Positions 18,447 to 26,396 of a stretch of 64,000 bases of DNA are shown one piece after another. The DNA is from Shewanella pealeana ATCC 700345 (GTDB taxonomy: Bacteria > Pseudomonadota > Gammaproteobacteria > Enterobacterales > Shewanellaceae), in assembly GCF_000018285.1 (NCBI RefSeq), contig NC_009901.1, positions 867,001 to 931,000 on the forward strand, given 5' to 3'. Position 1 is the stretch's first letter. The number at the start of each line of letters is the position of its first letter. Position numbers and translations under genes: made by a program. The notes below the pieces were generated by a model. The model was not told where the DNA came from. It searched no databases and saw only the letters and a program-made list of their open reading frames with translations.

Positions 18447-19099
18447 TGAGCCAAGTAACCGAAACCGCTATCGTAGGCACCAGTGCCTTAATCGAACGTT
18501 TGTTAAAAGGCCAGTTTATCTGCCGTACTACCGATGAAGACGGCTGGCGCGCACTGAAAAGCCCATCGACTCGTGAGCATGTTGAGCAGTATCTAAATCA
18601 GATTAACCGCACCATTGGCTCGGCTGGCGAAGGTGAAGTGTTTTTCTGTGGCTATCAGCAGCTAGGCGATGGTGAGCGTAAGGTGATCTCGTCGCAGTTT
18701 AAAGATATCTGTAATGCGCTTATTCCGCTGGTTGAGTGGCTAGTGTTAGTGCAAGAGGGTAGTGGTCAAGATGCGCCATTATCTGAAGGCGTAGCCGTGC
18801 GTTTAACTGAGCTGCAAACTCGCATCGAAGACACGCCAGCTTTTCGTGAGCAGTTGGCCAAAATTAGCCATTATCGCCTGTTTGGCTCTACCAGTACTAA
18901 CGTGGACGCGCAGATAAAACTAGTATTCAAGCGTTTGGTGGAGCTCGGCTATCTGACACGACCTAACAGCGAGAAGCAGATCTATATCGCTACAGGTAAG
19001 CTAGATTACCTTTATGAGGTGATTCGTTTTATCGATGAGACCGAAGGCTTAAGCCTTGAAGCCCAAGCTGAAACCGCCACTCAAAGGGACTTAATCTAA
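18446..19099 (+). CDS. MukE-like (JetB/MksE-like) subunit
   Basis: 217-residue soluble protein. The ATG overlaps the stop of the SMC-like gene (TAATG), so translation is coupled. N-terminal ALIERLLKGQFICRTTDEDGW and C-terminal VFKRLVELGYLTRPNSEKQIYIATGKL look like the tandem winged-helix segments of MukE-type proteins; the second has the helix-wing order. The role is inferred mainly from size and position between an SMC ATPase and a kleisin-like gene. No catalytic motif is seen. Confidence 0.65.
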   Translation: MSQVTETAIVGTSALIERLLKGQFICRTTDEDGWRALKSPSTREHVEQYLNQINRTIGSAGEGEVFFCGYQQLGDGERKVISSQFKDICNALIPLVEWLVLVQEGSGQDAPLSEGVAVRLTELQTRIEDTPAFREQLAKISHYRLFGSTSTNVDAQIKLVFKRLVELGYLTRPNSEKQIYIATGKLDYLYEVIRFIDETEGLSLEAQAETATQRDLI

Positions 19100-19100
19100 T

Positions 19101-20321
19101 ATGAGCAGTAACTTACACCAAGCTGGTGTTAAGCTGCTCAAACAGCTTGGACGCCATGCAGAGCTGGTGATGGACGTGTACTTGTCGGGCTCAGTATCGG
19201 TCGATGAGAGCAACGCTGCTGCCATCGATAAGCTGCAAAAGAGCGACATTCTGTGGCGACCAGAGCCAGAGCAGGAACTGCGCCTTAAACGTTCAGTACG
19301 AGCCTTGCTTGAGGAAGCCTTGAGCGATGAGCGTAATCGTCAAATCGACTCCAATGTGGGTTCGTCACTGGCTACTATTAAGACCTTGGCCGACCACTAT
19401 AAAGAGGCGCGCCATAATGTCGATTTTAGTGCATCAGAGGCTTACCTTGCCGATTTAAGCGAGCATGTTTATAGCTTTGCCGATGGCCTGCGCTATTCGA
19501 TTCGTGTGCTGTGGAGCCGCATCAACAACGAGTTTGGTTATGTGGGCAGTATCAACGCTAAAATTCGTGAGAACGAGTTAGCACAATCTCAGGTATCTGA
19601 GCTGCTAAACGGCCTTGAGATGTTCCAGTTTAGCGAACTGGGTGAAATAGCCGGTGATATTCGCGAGCTGCGAAAATTGTTGGTCACCACGCTACAAGAA
19701 ACCTTGAGTGACTGTACCCAGGAACTCAGTGTGGTGCAGGCGCGCTTACTTGAATTACTGGGTCGTTTCCGTCAAATTCGTGGCCGTACTCGTTTGCTAA
19801 AAGGTTGGTTGCTGTATACCGACTTGCATCCAGACTATAAGCCCGCGGATCATGTCAGTCACAAGCAATTGCCGGCGCTATTTAATATTGCCGAGCCACT
19901 GCTTGCGCCAGCGGCGGTAGATGTTAACAATCACGGATTAGAGCCTGAGCTACTTGAGCTAGTCTCAAATATTAAGCGTATCGATCGCTTAAATGATACT
20001 AGTAGTCAGCGCGAGCAAGATGTGTCAGTCGATCTTACTCAGGCGGAAGACTTTGATATTCCGGATAACCCACTTAAGCTGGCGGTAGACGGCTATTTCT
20101 GCGCAGTCATCGATTCGGGCAAGAGCCAGTCAGCATTGGAATATCTTGACGAGCAGCAGCTCCCTTGGGACAGAGAGTCATGGCTGTATCAGGTGATCTG
20201 TGGCTATGAAGGGCTACCAGAGGAGCACCGTAGCTACTTTGAGCTTGAGCATATCGGTGAGCCAGATCCGGTTTATACGGGTAACTTCATCATTAAAGAC
20301 GTAGAGCTGTGGCTGGCGTAG
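19101..20321 (+). CDS. MukF/kleisin-like (JetA/MksF-like) subunit
   Basis: 406 residues, starting one base after the MukE-like stop. It is largely helical, with an N-terminal winged-helix-like part (about 1-75), a helical middle (about 80-240, leucine-rich LLELLGRFRQIRGRTRLLKGW) and a C-terminal globular piece ending FIIKDVELWLA. That architecture, and the operon, suggest the kleisin that bridges the SMC heads. The last 135 bases of this gene, including the stop, are repeated three more times downstream. The downstream copies lack a start and are not translated as part of this protein. Homology to MukF is an inference. Confidence 0.65.
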   Translation: MSSNLHQAGVKLLKQLGRHAELVMDVYLSGSVSVDESNAAAIDKLQKSDILWRPEPEQELRLKRSVRALLEEALSDERNRQIDSNVGSSLATIKTLADHYKEARHNVDFSASEAYLADLSEHVYSFADGLRYSIRVLWSRINNEFGYVGSINAKIRENELAQSQVSELLNGLEMFQFSELGEIAGDIRELRKLLVTTLQETLSDCTQELSVVQARLLELLGRFRQIRGRTRLLKGWLLYTDLHPDYKPADHVSHKQLPALFNIAEPLLAPAAVDVNNHGLEPELLELVSNIKRIDRLNDTSSQREQDVSVDLTQAEDFDIPDNPLKLAVDGYFCAVIDSGKSQSALEYLDEQQLPWDRESWLYQVICGYEGLPEEHRSYFELEHIGEPDPVYTGNFIIKDVELWLA

Positions 20322-20721
20322 GGTTATATGTGGCGATGAAGGGTTTCCTGAACCGAAGAGCACCGTAGCTACTTTGAGCTTGAGCATATTGGTGAGCCAG
20401 ATCCGGTTTATACGGGTAACTTCATCATTAAAGACGTAGAGCTGTGGCTGGCGTAGGGTTATATGTGGCGATGAAGGGTTTCCTGAACCGAAGAGCACCG
20501 TAGCTACTTTGAGCTTGAGCATATTGGTGAGCCAGATCCGGTTTATACGGGTAACTTCATCATTAAAGGCGTAGAGCTGTGGTTAACGTAAGGTTATATG
20601 TGGCGATGAAGGGCTTCCTGAAGCGCACCGTAGTTAGTTTTAGCTTGAGCATATTGGTGAGCTTGACCCGGTTTATACGGGTAACTTCATCATTAAAGAC
20701 GTAGAGTTATGGCTGGCGTAA
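20187..20721 (+). repeat. Tandem 135-bp duplication of the kleisin-like gene's 3' end (four units)
   Basis: Unit 1 is the gene's own end (stop at 20321). Units 2 (20322-20456) and 3 (20457-20591) are exactly 135 bp; unit 4 (20592-20721) is 130 bp. Each unit spans from the codons for ICGYEGLP to the stop after DVELWLA. Units 2-4 carry shared changes (for example TTTCCTGAACCG in 2 and 3), showing stepwise duplication. Unit 4 is the most diverged. The period is 45 codons. Confidence 0.95.
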
Positions 20722-20753
20722 TCTGGCTATAATGGAGCGATAAACGGCCAAGA

Positions 20754-20780
20754 AAAAGCACCTTTAAAGGTGCTTTTTTT
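20754..20780 (+). terminator. Terminator of the SMC-like operon
   Basis: AAAAGCACCTTTAAAGGTGCTTTTTTT is a perfect inverted repeat with T tract, placed after the last tandem unit, so the operon mRNA carries all four copies. Confidence 0.9.
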
Positions 20781-20784
20781 ATGA

Positions 20785-21178
20785 GCATTAATCGGTGTTT
20801 TTGGCCTGATATAGTTTGATTGGCTTTTTGGGTTGTCACTGCTAGTTTATTCATCTGCTTGCTGTTGTTTTTGCGGTGCTTTTAGCTATCCGGTTTTTGA
20901 CTTTTTGTTCTTAAAATGATGTCGTGATGTTGCTGGTGTAAAAGTTGTGTTTGGCGGCACTTTGCGTGCACATCTGGTTAATCGTTTGAAAACAGCCCCT
21001 TACGTGGTGATGTTGAGCTTGGTTATCAAGCTGTTTCAAAAACTATTTGTCCCTTTTTGATTGAATTTTTTGCCAGCATGTTTCACTATCCCTGCCACAA
21101 CGAGATGGAAATCAAGTTTTCATCAAAATTGAAGGCAATAGAAGGCATGCGTTAAGACATGTCCAATAAGGCAAGCAA
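20785..21178. other. Intergenic region with no gene seen
   Basis: About 390 bases, AT-rich, with no convincing ORF or structured RNA. It should hold the promoter of the dicarboxylate symporter; no operator is recognisable by eye. Confidence 0.5.
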
Positions 21179-22435
21179 ATGACTAAATCACTTTCTACAC
21201 GGATCTTTATCGGTCTGTTTTCTGGGCTTATTTTTGGCTCAATCATTCAATACTTCCTCGCAGACATCAGCTTATTTTCTGGCACTATCGTTGAATTAGC
21301 CTCGGGCGCAGGCACCATGTTCGTTAATATGATCATGATGCTAGTGGTGCCACTGGTATTCGTCAGTATCGTATGCGGCGTGTGCGAGCTTAAAGATCTC
21401 AATAGCTTCGGTCGCTTAGGCGGCAAAACATTTGGCTTCTATATCATCAACACCTTAGTGGCTATTTTTGCTGCACTAGGCGTGGCGCTACTGCTTTCTC
21501 CAGGCAAGGGCGTGGATATGTCTAACGGTGGCGGCGTGGATATCGTGGCCACAGAGCTACCTAATCTGGTCGACTTAGTAGTCAGCATTGTACCGAGTAA
21601 CCCGATAGCGGCGTTTAGCTCGGGTAACATGCTACAGGTTATCTTTATGGCACTGCTGCTTGGCGGCGTGATTAAGTCTCTTGGTGAAGCGGCGCAGAGC
21701 GCGGTAAACGGCTTCCAAGTGGCGAATAAGATCATGATGAAGCTGATTAGCGTGGTGATGCAGCTAGCGCCTATCGGTGTATTTGCATTAATGCTGAAGC
21801 TAGGTGCAACCCTAGAAGCGGCAATATTTGGCAGCGTGGTGGAATACCTAGCACTGATCTTAGGCTTGTTGCTGTTATGGATTTTTGTGGTATACCCATT
21901 CGCGGTTGGCTTATTTACCCAGATTTCGGCGAAAGAGTTCCGCGCTAAGACTCGCGAGCAGATCCTATTTTCACTGTCGACGGCCAGCTCAAATGCAACC
22001 ATTCCAGTGACTATGCGCACTCTTACCGATAAACTCGGCGTTAATCGCTCGGTTGCAGGCTTTGGTGTGCCACTCGGCGCGACCATGAACATGGGCGGCG
22101 TATCGATTTATATCACTATTGCTATCTTCTTTGTGGCCAACGCATTTGGCGCGCCAATCCCTATGGAGCAGCTACCCGCATTACTATTTAGTATCTTCTT
22201 ACTGTCAGTAGGGGCTGGTGGCGTACCAGGCGGTGGCATGGTGATGATTGGTGTGCTTATCCATCAGATGGGATTACCTGTAGAAGCGTTCGCAATTGTG
22301 GCAGCGCTAGACCGCCTCATCGACATGGTGCTGACATCTTGTAACGTTGTAGGTGATACAGCTGTACTAACCATAGTTAATGAAACTGAGAAGAGCAGCG
22401 ATGCTAAGTTAGCAGCGGCGCCGGCGCAGGCTTAA
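21179..22435 (+). CDS. Dicarboxylate/amino acid:cation symporter (DAACS/SLC1 family)
   Basis: 418-residue inner-membrane carrier. It contains the re-entrant-loop serine-rich motif SLSTASSNATIP, the NMGG sequence of helix 7 (GATMNMGGVSIYI), and helix 8 with DRLIDMVLTSCNVVGD, the substrate-contacting region. DAACS carriers import C4-dicarboxylates or glutamate/aspartate with Na+ or H+. The arginine that binds the side-chain carboxylate of dicarboxylic amino acids is not evident after DRLIDM, where the segment reads VLTSCNVVGD, so neutral amino acids are also possible. The neighbouring two-component system and fumarate reductase support a C4-dicarboxylate role. A terminator follows. Confidence 0.88.
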   Translation: MTKSLSTRIFIGLFSGLIFGSIIQYFLADISLFSGTIVELASGAGTMFVNMIMMLVVPLVFVSIVCGVCELKDLNSFGRLGGKTFGFYIINTLVAIFAALGVALLLSPGKGVDMSNGGGVDIVATELPNLVDLVVSIVPSNPIAAFSSGNMLQVIFMALLLGGVIKSLGEAAQSAVNGFQVANKIMMKLISVVMQLAPIGVFALMLKLGATLEAAIFGSVVEYLALILGLLLLWIFVVYPFAVGLFTQISAKEFRAKTREQILFSLSTASSNATIPVTMRTLTDKLGVNRSVAGFGVPLGATMNMGGVSIYITIAIFFVANAFGAPIPMEQLPALLFSIFLLSVGAGGVPGGGMVMIGVLIHQMGLPVEAFAIVAALDRLIDMVLTSCNVVGDTAVLTIVNETEKSSDAKLAAAPAQA

Positions 22436-22474
22436 ACCGCGCTAGAGTCTTTTTAGCTCGCTGTTTTAAAAAGG

Positions 22475-22508
22475 AAAATGCCAGCAATTTGCTGGCATTT
22501 TTGTTTTT
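22475..22508. terminator. Bidirectional terminator between symporter and regulator genes
   Basis: AAAATGCCAGC-AATTT-GCTGGCATTTTTG: an 11-bp stem between two convergent genes, with A and T tracts on both sides. Confidence 0.85.
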
Positions 22509-22532
22509 AGATTAAACCGCCGAAGCTGTTAT

Positions 22533-22584
22533 TTTTCTTTACTACTTTTCTTTACTACTTTTCTTTACTATTTTTCTTTAGTTA
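22533..22584. repeat. 13-bp tandem repeat over the regulator's 3' end
   Basis: Four units of TTTTCTTTACTAC (the third ends in T; the last is TTTTCTTTAGTTA). The array contains the stop codon of the regulator gene (minus strand, 22568) and its last residues TKEK. Confidence 0.9.
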
Positions 22585-23950
22585 TGCGACGGCTTAGCGC
22601 ACTCTGGCTGATGCCGAGCATCTGCGCCGCTGCAGTTTGATTATTGGCGGTGCGGTTCAGCGCCTCTTGAATGAGGGCGTCACTCATCTGCGCTAATGTG
22701 GGCAAAATCTTAGGGAAGATAAGCTGGTCGCTGTCAGTGGTAACGTTCGACTTGCTTAGGTTTATCGCCTCCATAAAGGGCGTGATATTCAGCGCAATAC
22801 CGTCGCTACGGCTCACTGCATCAAACACCATGCCTTTAAGCTCATGTAAATTACCAGGGAAAGCATATTCTGATAACTGCTGCGCTAGCGAGCTCGGTTG
22901 CTGGGGCTCTGATAAGCCCATCTCTTTGGCCGCTAAACAAATAAAGTGGTTGATCAGCATCGACAGATCTAGCTTACGTTGCCTCAGCGGTGGCAGCTTG
23001 ATGGTGTGTGAGCGTAGGCGATATAACAAGTCACTCCTGAACTTGCCCGCTTGATTCAGCGCTAACAGGTCGTGCTGGGTGGAGGTGATAATTTTACACA
23101 ATATCGGGTACGCTCTGTCGCTGCCGATAGGGTAATACTGCTTATGCTCAATCACATCCACAAGCTTTGCCTGAGCCTCAATGGGGAGATCACCAATCTC
23201 ATTGAGGTAGAGTAGGCCGTTTTTTACTTGGTGCAGCACGCCTGCTTGAGCGCTAACTTTGCCGTCATCATCGGTATGCAGTTGGCCAAATAACTGTAGC
23301 TCGAACGCCGAAGTGCTAATACCCGCCAAGTTGACGTTAATGAAGGGCGCATCGGCGCAAATAAGCTGATGACAGGACTTGGCAAACTCATCCTTACCTG
23401 TGCCGCTTTCCCCTTGAATAAGAATGGGCTCGGGGCTTAAGGCTACGGCCTCTAAATAGCGGAACTGATCCAGCAGCGCGGGTTCACAGGTGAGGATATT
23501 ATTGAACACTTCTGGGCGGCTTAATGTGCGACTTAAGAAGCTTTCTTTAATTCGTAGATAGTTACGCTCAAGACCTACTACTTCTAATGCTCGGCGAACG
23601 GTGCGGGCGAGATCGTCGACCTTGTCTGTTTTGATAAAGTAGTCATAGGCACCGTTTTTAATGCAGCGCACCGCAGTGTCGACCTCGTTAACCCCCGTGA
23701 CTATGATGACCCGGGTCTTAGGAAACTCTTTGCGGATCATCTCAAGCAAGTCTTCGCCGGAATGAAACGGCATGGTCAGATCTAGCAGTACCAGCGCATA
23801 GTCGCCAGTCTGCAATCGGCTCATCACTTGGCGACTATCGACACAGGTATCGATAGTCGCTTCTGGCACGAGACGATTAAGCGTGATGGAGAGTGTTCTA
23901 AGCCAAGAGGCTTCATCGTCAACAAGAAGAATATTTCTGGCGAGTTTCAT
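22568..23950 (-). CDS. NtrC-family response regulator lacking GAFTGA
   Basis: 460 residues: receiver domain (1-125, phospho-acceptor Asp57 in LLDLTMP), AAA+ domain (about 145-375) with Walker A GESGTGKDE, and a C-terminal Fis-type HTH (NRTANNQTAAAQMLGISQSALSRRI). In place of the sigma-54-binding GAFTGA loop the protein reads QLHTDDDGKVSAQAG, and Walker B is LLYLNEIGD with Asn where Asp is usual. It is therefore unlikely to open sigma-54 promoters and may act like TyrR as a sigma-70 activator or repressor. Its ATG overlaps the stop of the kinase gene (TAATG), so both come from one mRNA. Target genes may be the symporter and fccA nearby. Confidence 0.9.
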   Translation of the reverse strand: MKLARNILLVDDEASWLRTLSITLNRLVPEATIDTCVDSRQVMSRLQTGDYALVLLDLTMPFHSGEDLLEMIRKEFPKTRVIIVTGVNEVDTAVRCIKNGAYDYFIKTDKVDDLARTVRRALEVVGLERNYLRIKESFLSRTLSRPEVFNNILTCEPALLDQFRYLEAVALSPEPILIQGESGTGKDEFAKSCHQLICADAPFINVNLAGISTSAFELQLFGQLHTDDDGKVSAQAGVLHQVKNGLLYLNEIGDLPIEAQAKLVDVIEHKQYYPIGSDRAYPILCKIITSTQHDLLALNQAGKFRSDLLYRLRSHTIKLPPLRQRKLDLSMLINHFICLAAKEMGLSEPQQPSSLAQQLSEYAFPGNLHELKGMVFDAVSRSDGIALNITPFMEAINLSKSNVTTDSDQLIFPKILPTLAQMSDALIQEALNRTANNQTAAAQMLGISQSALSRRITKEK

Positions 23951-25983
23951 TAGTACTCCAAAGGAAAGCGTATTTTTATCACAGTGCCTTTGCCTAGGCG
24001 CGAGGTGATCTGCATGTCGGCCTTGTGCTCTTTAATGATGCGGCTACACACTGAGAGGCCAAGTCCTGTGCCGCCACTTGAACGGCGCGTAGTAAAGAAA
24101 GGTTCGGTAATGCGTTGTAGGGTGGCGCTATCCATTCCGGCGCCTTTATCACTGATCACTAGGCAGATATGTTTATCTTCGACACAGGTCTGGATATTAA
24201 TGTGTTCCTTGCACTCATAGCACTCAGCATCTTGCCTGATGGCATGGCAGGCGTTTTGGATAAGATTGATCAGTACTTGATGCAGTTGCTGGGCATCCCC
24301 CATAACAACTGGGCTTGGGAGCAGTAAATCGGTAGTGACGTTAAATATCTTGGTCTGATTGGCTGTGAGGCGCAGCGATACCTCCACCACTTCATTAACA
24401 CTGATTGGCTGATACTCGTTAGCTATAGTCGGCAAAGCGTAGCGTTTTAAGTCGTTTACGATACGGCTTATGCGCTCGGCCCCCTCATTAATAGACTGAC
24501 TACTCACGTCTAGCTCGTTCATGGCACTGTCGGGCGCCATGCCCGCTACAGTCCAAAACGGGTTTTGTCTTTGATAGTTATCACTGGCTTCAGATAGATC
24601 TTTAAGGGCATCGCTAATAAAGGCAATCGAATGAATGATAATGCCCGTCGGGTTATTGATCTCATGGGCAATCCCCGCCGATAGCTCACCTAGAGAGGCG
24701 AGGCGGCTGGCTTCGTCATTGGCTTGGCGCAATCTATGTTGTTCGGTGGCTTCCTCAAGCAAAATCACCACCTGCTGTTGGCTAATAGGGTGAAGCTGCA
24801 GCTGCCAATACTGATTATTAACCTGCATATCGGCGGTTTGTGACTTCTGCTCGACAAGCGCATCGGAAAGAGCATTCGCTAAGTTAAAGGCTGCGCCATC
24901 AATATAGTGAAACTCTGGACTGGTCAGCAGGTCGTTATTGTTATCGTTGCTCCATAGGCATTCACCGTCTCGATTGAACAGGGTGACGCCGTGGGGGATC
25001 CCGTCGAGTACCGACTGGAACTGCTTCGATAAGTTCGATATCGCCTCTTCGGCTTTCTTACGCTGGAGTAACTCCACTTTTAGCGCTTTAGAGCGTCTAC
25101 GTAGACTCAGACTGATATAGCCAGTCAGCAGCATGCCGACGGCGGAAAGCAGGCTGACAAAAATGGCTAAGGAGAGCATCTTCTTCTGTGCCGAATTCAG
25201 GTCGACTTTTTCGCGGCCGGTACCAAACCACTTATTGACTAATCGGTCGTACTCGCCAGATAGCTTTAACTGTCTAAGCGCGTCGTTGATTTGCGCCATC
25301 ATTTCAGCGTTTTTATAGTTACTGACGAAGTTAAATGCACCATAGATAAGCGGATCGCTCGAGCTTCTAATTGATGGGTACAGCGGCATTAGGCGTCTGG
25401 CGACAAAGTTTTCGGCGATGACCACATCGACCTCACCTTTTATAAGCAGCTGGAAGCCTGTCTCATAGAGGTCGACATCGACGCGGGTAAAGTCTTGTTT
25501 CTTACCTGAGATATAGACATCGACGAAGGCGCCTTTCTTAATCGCTACCCGTTTGCCTTCAAGATCATTCCAGCCATTGATAAACGACTTACCTTGAAGT
25601 GTGTAAGCTTTTGCGTGAGTGGCATAAATGGGGTCTGACTGACTCAGCTCTCTATCTATGGTAATTGGGCTTACCACGGCGATGACATCAATGAGCGAGT
25701 CACGGTCGTGCACATCTTTAAGTAGCTGCTGGAAGCTCTTACGGCGGATGATGATGCGCTTGCCCATGAGCTGACCGATACGATCCATCAACTCGAGGTT
25801 GAAGCCTTGGTCTACGCCATTATTGCGCCACTCAAGGGGGGCGGTCTTTGAGTGAACGCCGAAGACGATACTTTGATTTTGGTGGGAGTCTGCAGCGTGC
25901 GCGGGGAGCGATAACCCCGCTAAGCCAAGTGCACAAAGTGTGCAGAGGCTGCAAATTAAGTTAACAAATATTTTCATAATCAA
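23950..25983 (-). CDS. Sensor histidine kinase with extracellular solute-binding (SBP_bac_3) domain
   Basis: 677 residues: signal or anchor helix (1-30, ending AHA-ADS), a periplasmic SBP_bac_3 domain (about 38-260, ending LVNKWFGTG), a membrane helix (about 275-295), a short coiled-coil/PAS-like segment (about 310-420) and the kinase core. The H-box is LGELSAGIAHEINNPTG (His about 439); N-box LIQNACHAI, G1 DKGAGMD and G2 GGTGLGLSVC are intact. It senses a periplasmic solute, presumably a C4-dicarboxylate given the neighbouring symporter and fumarate reductase. It is co-transcribed with the regulator and divergent from fccA. Confidence 0.92.
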   Translation of the reverse strand: MIMKIFVNLICSLCTLCALGLAGLSLPAHAADSHQNQSIVFGVHSKTAPLEWRNNGVDQGFNLELMDRIGQLMGKRIIIRRKSFQQLLKDVHDRDSLIDVIAVVSPITIDRELSQSDPIYATHAKAYTLQGKSFINGWNDLEGKRVAIKKGAFVDVYISGKKQDFTRVDVDLYETGFQLLIKGEVDVVIAENFVARRLMPLYPSIRSSSDPLIYGAFNFVSNYKNAEMMAQINDALRQLKLSGEYDRLVNKWFGTGREKVDLNSAQKKMLSLAIFVSLLSAVGMLLTGYISLSLRRRSKALKVELLQRKKAEEAISNLSKQFQSVLDGIPHGVTLFNRDGECLWSNDNNNDLLTSPEFHYIDGAAFNLANALSDALVEQKSQTADMQVNNQYWQLQLHPISQQQVVILLEEATEQHRLRQANDEASRLASLGELSAGIAHEINNPTGIIIHSIAFISDALKDLSEASDNYQRQNPFWTVAGMAPDSAMNELDVSSQSINEGAERISRIVNDLKRYALPTIANEYQPISVNEVVEVSLRLTANQTKIFNVTTDLLLPSPVVMGDAQQLHQVLINLIQNACHAIRQDAECYECKEHINIQTCVEDKHICLVISDKGAGMDSATLQRITEPFFTTRRSSGGTGLGLSVCSRIIKEHKADMQITSRLGKGTVIKIRFPLEY

Positions 25984-26162
25984 ATCTTAGCATGAGCTTA
26001 TACAGCATAACTGTGCGGGGTTTCTCGATTTACTAAGGAACTCCTTAGGCTGCAACAGGCGCAGAATCATAGGCTTGGCTGCTGTTGCCTTAATATTGAG
26101 GTGTAGAGTTGAGGTGTGGCGCTGAGCGGTATTGGAGATATGTGATCTTGCTAACTCTGAGC

Positions 26163-26208
26163 TATGCATTTTTGCATAACTGCTTATGAGGTTATGCATG
26201 TTTGCATG
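26163..26208. promoter_or_regulatory. Twin ATGCA-N4-TGCAT palindromes between kinase gene and fccA
   Basis: Two inverted repeats of identical geometry, ATGCA-N4-TGCAT, at 26164-26177 and 26194-26207. Their centres are exactly 30 bp apart, about three helical turns, so both sit on one face of the DNA. They lie in the 414-base divergent gap, 185 bases before the kinase start and about 190 before fccA. They are candidate binding sites for the adjacent response regulator. Confidence 0.6.
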
Positions 26209-26396
26209 GCATGGTTTGCAAGCTGTGATCGAGTGTTCAGTTTCTTGAGTCATTCGAGTTATCTGGTTGAGGGCAGGCGCTTTCAGGCAGAGAATTACCT
26301 CAAAGTGAGTATTTAAGACGGCGTTAACGACCGTTAAATATAACGTGATAGCTTTTTGCGCTGCTTATCGCGGCAATAAAAAGGCGAGGAAATGAG

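Noticed and set aside
14772..20321. Complete Wadjet (JetABCD) system
   Set aside because: No JetD-like nuclease gene on either side and the gene order differs; called SMC-like operon only.
20214..20522. Minus-strand ORF of 102 codons across the tandem 135-bp units
   Set aside because: It is open only because the period is a multiple of three and the sequence is repeated; no start site, and it is antisense to the real gene end.
21439..22092. 217-codon minus-strand ORF opposite the symporter
   Set aside because: Shadow frame; the symporter is well supported and the antisense product has no recognisable domain.
25987..26253. 88-codon minus-strand ORF between the kinase gene and fccA
   Set aside because: His/Cys-rich composition without a ribosome site, and it overlaps the twin palindromes; more likely regulatory DNA.
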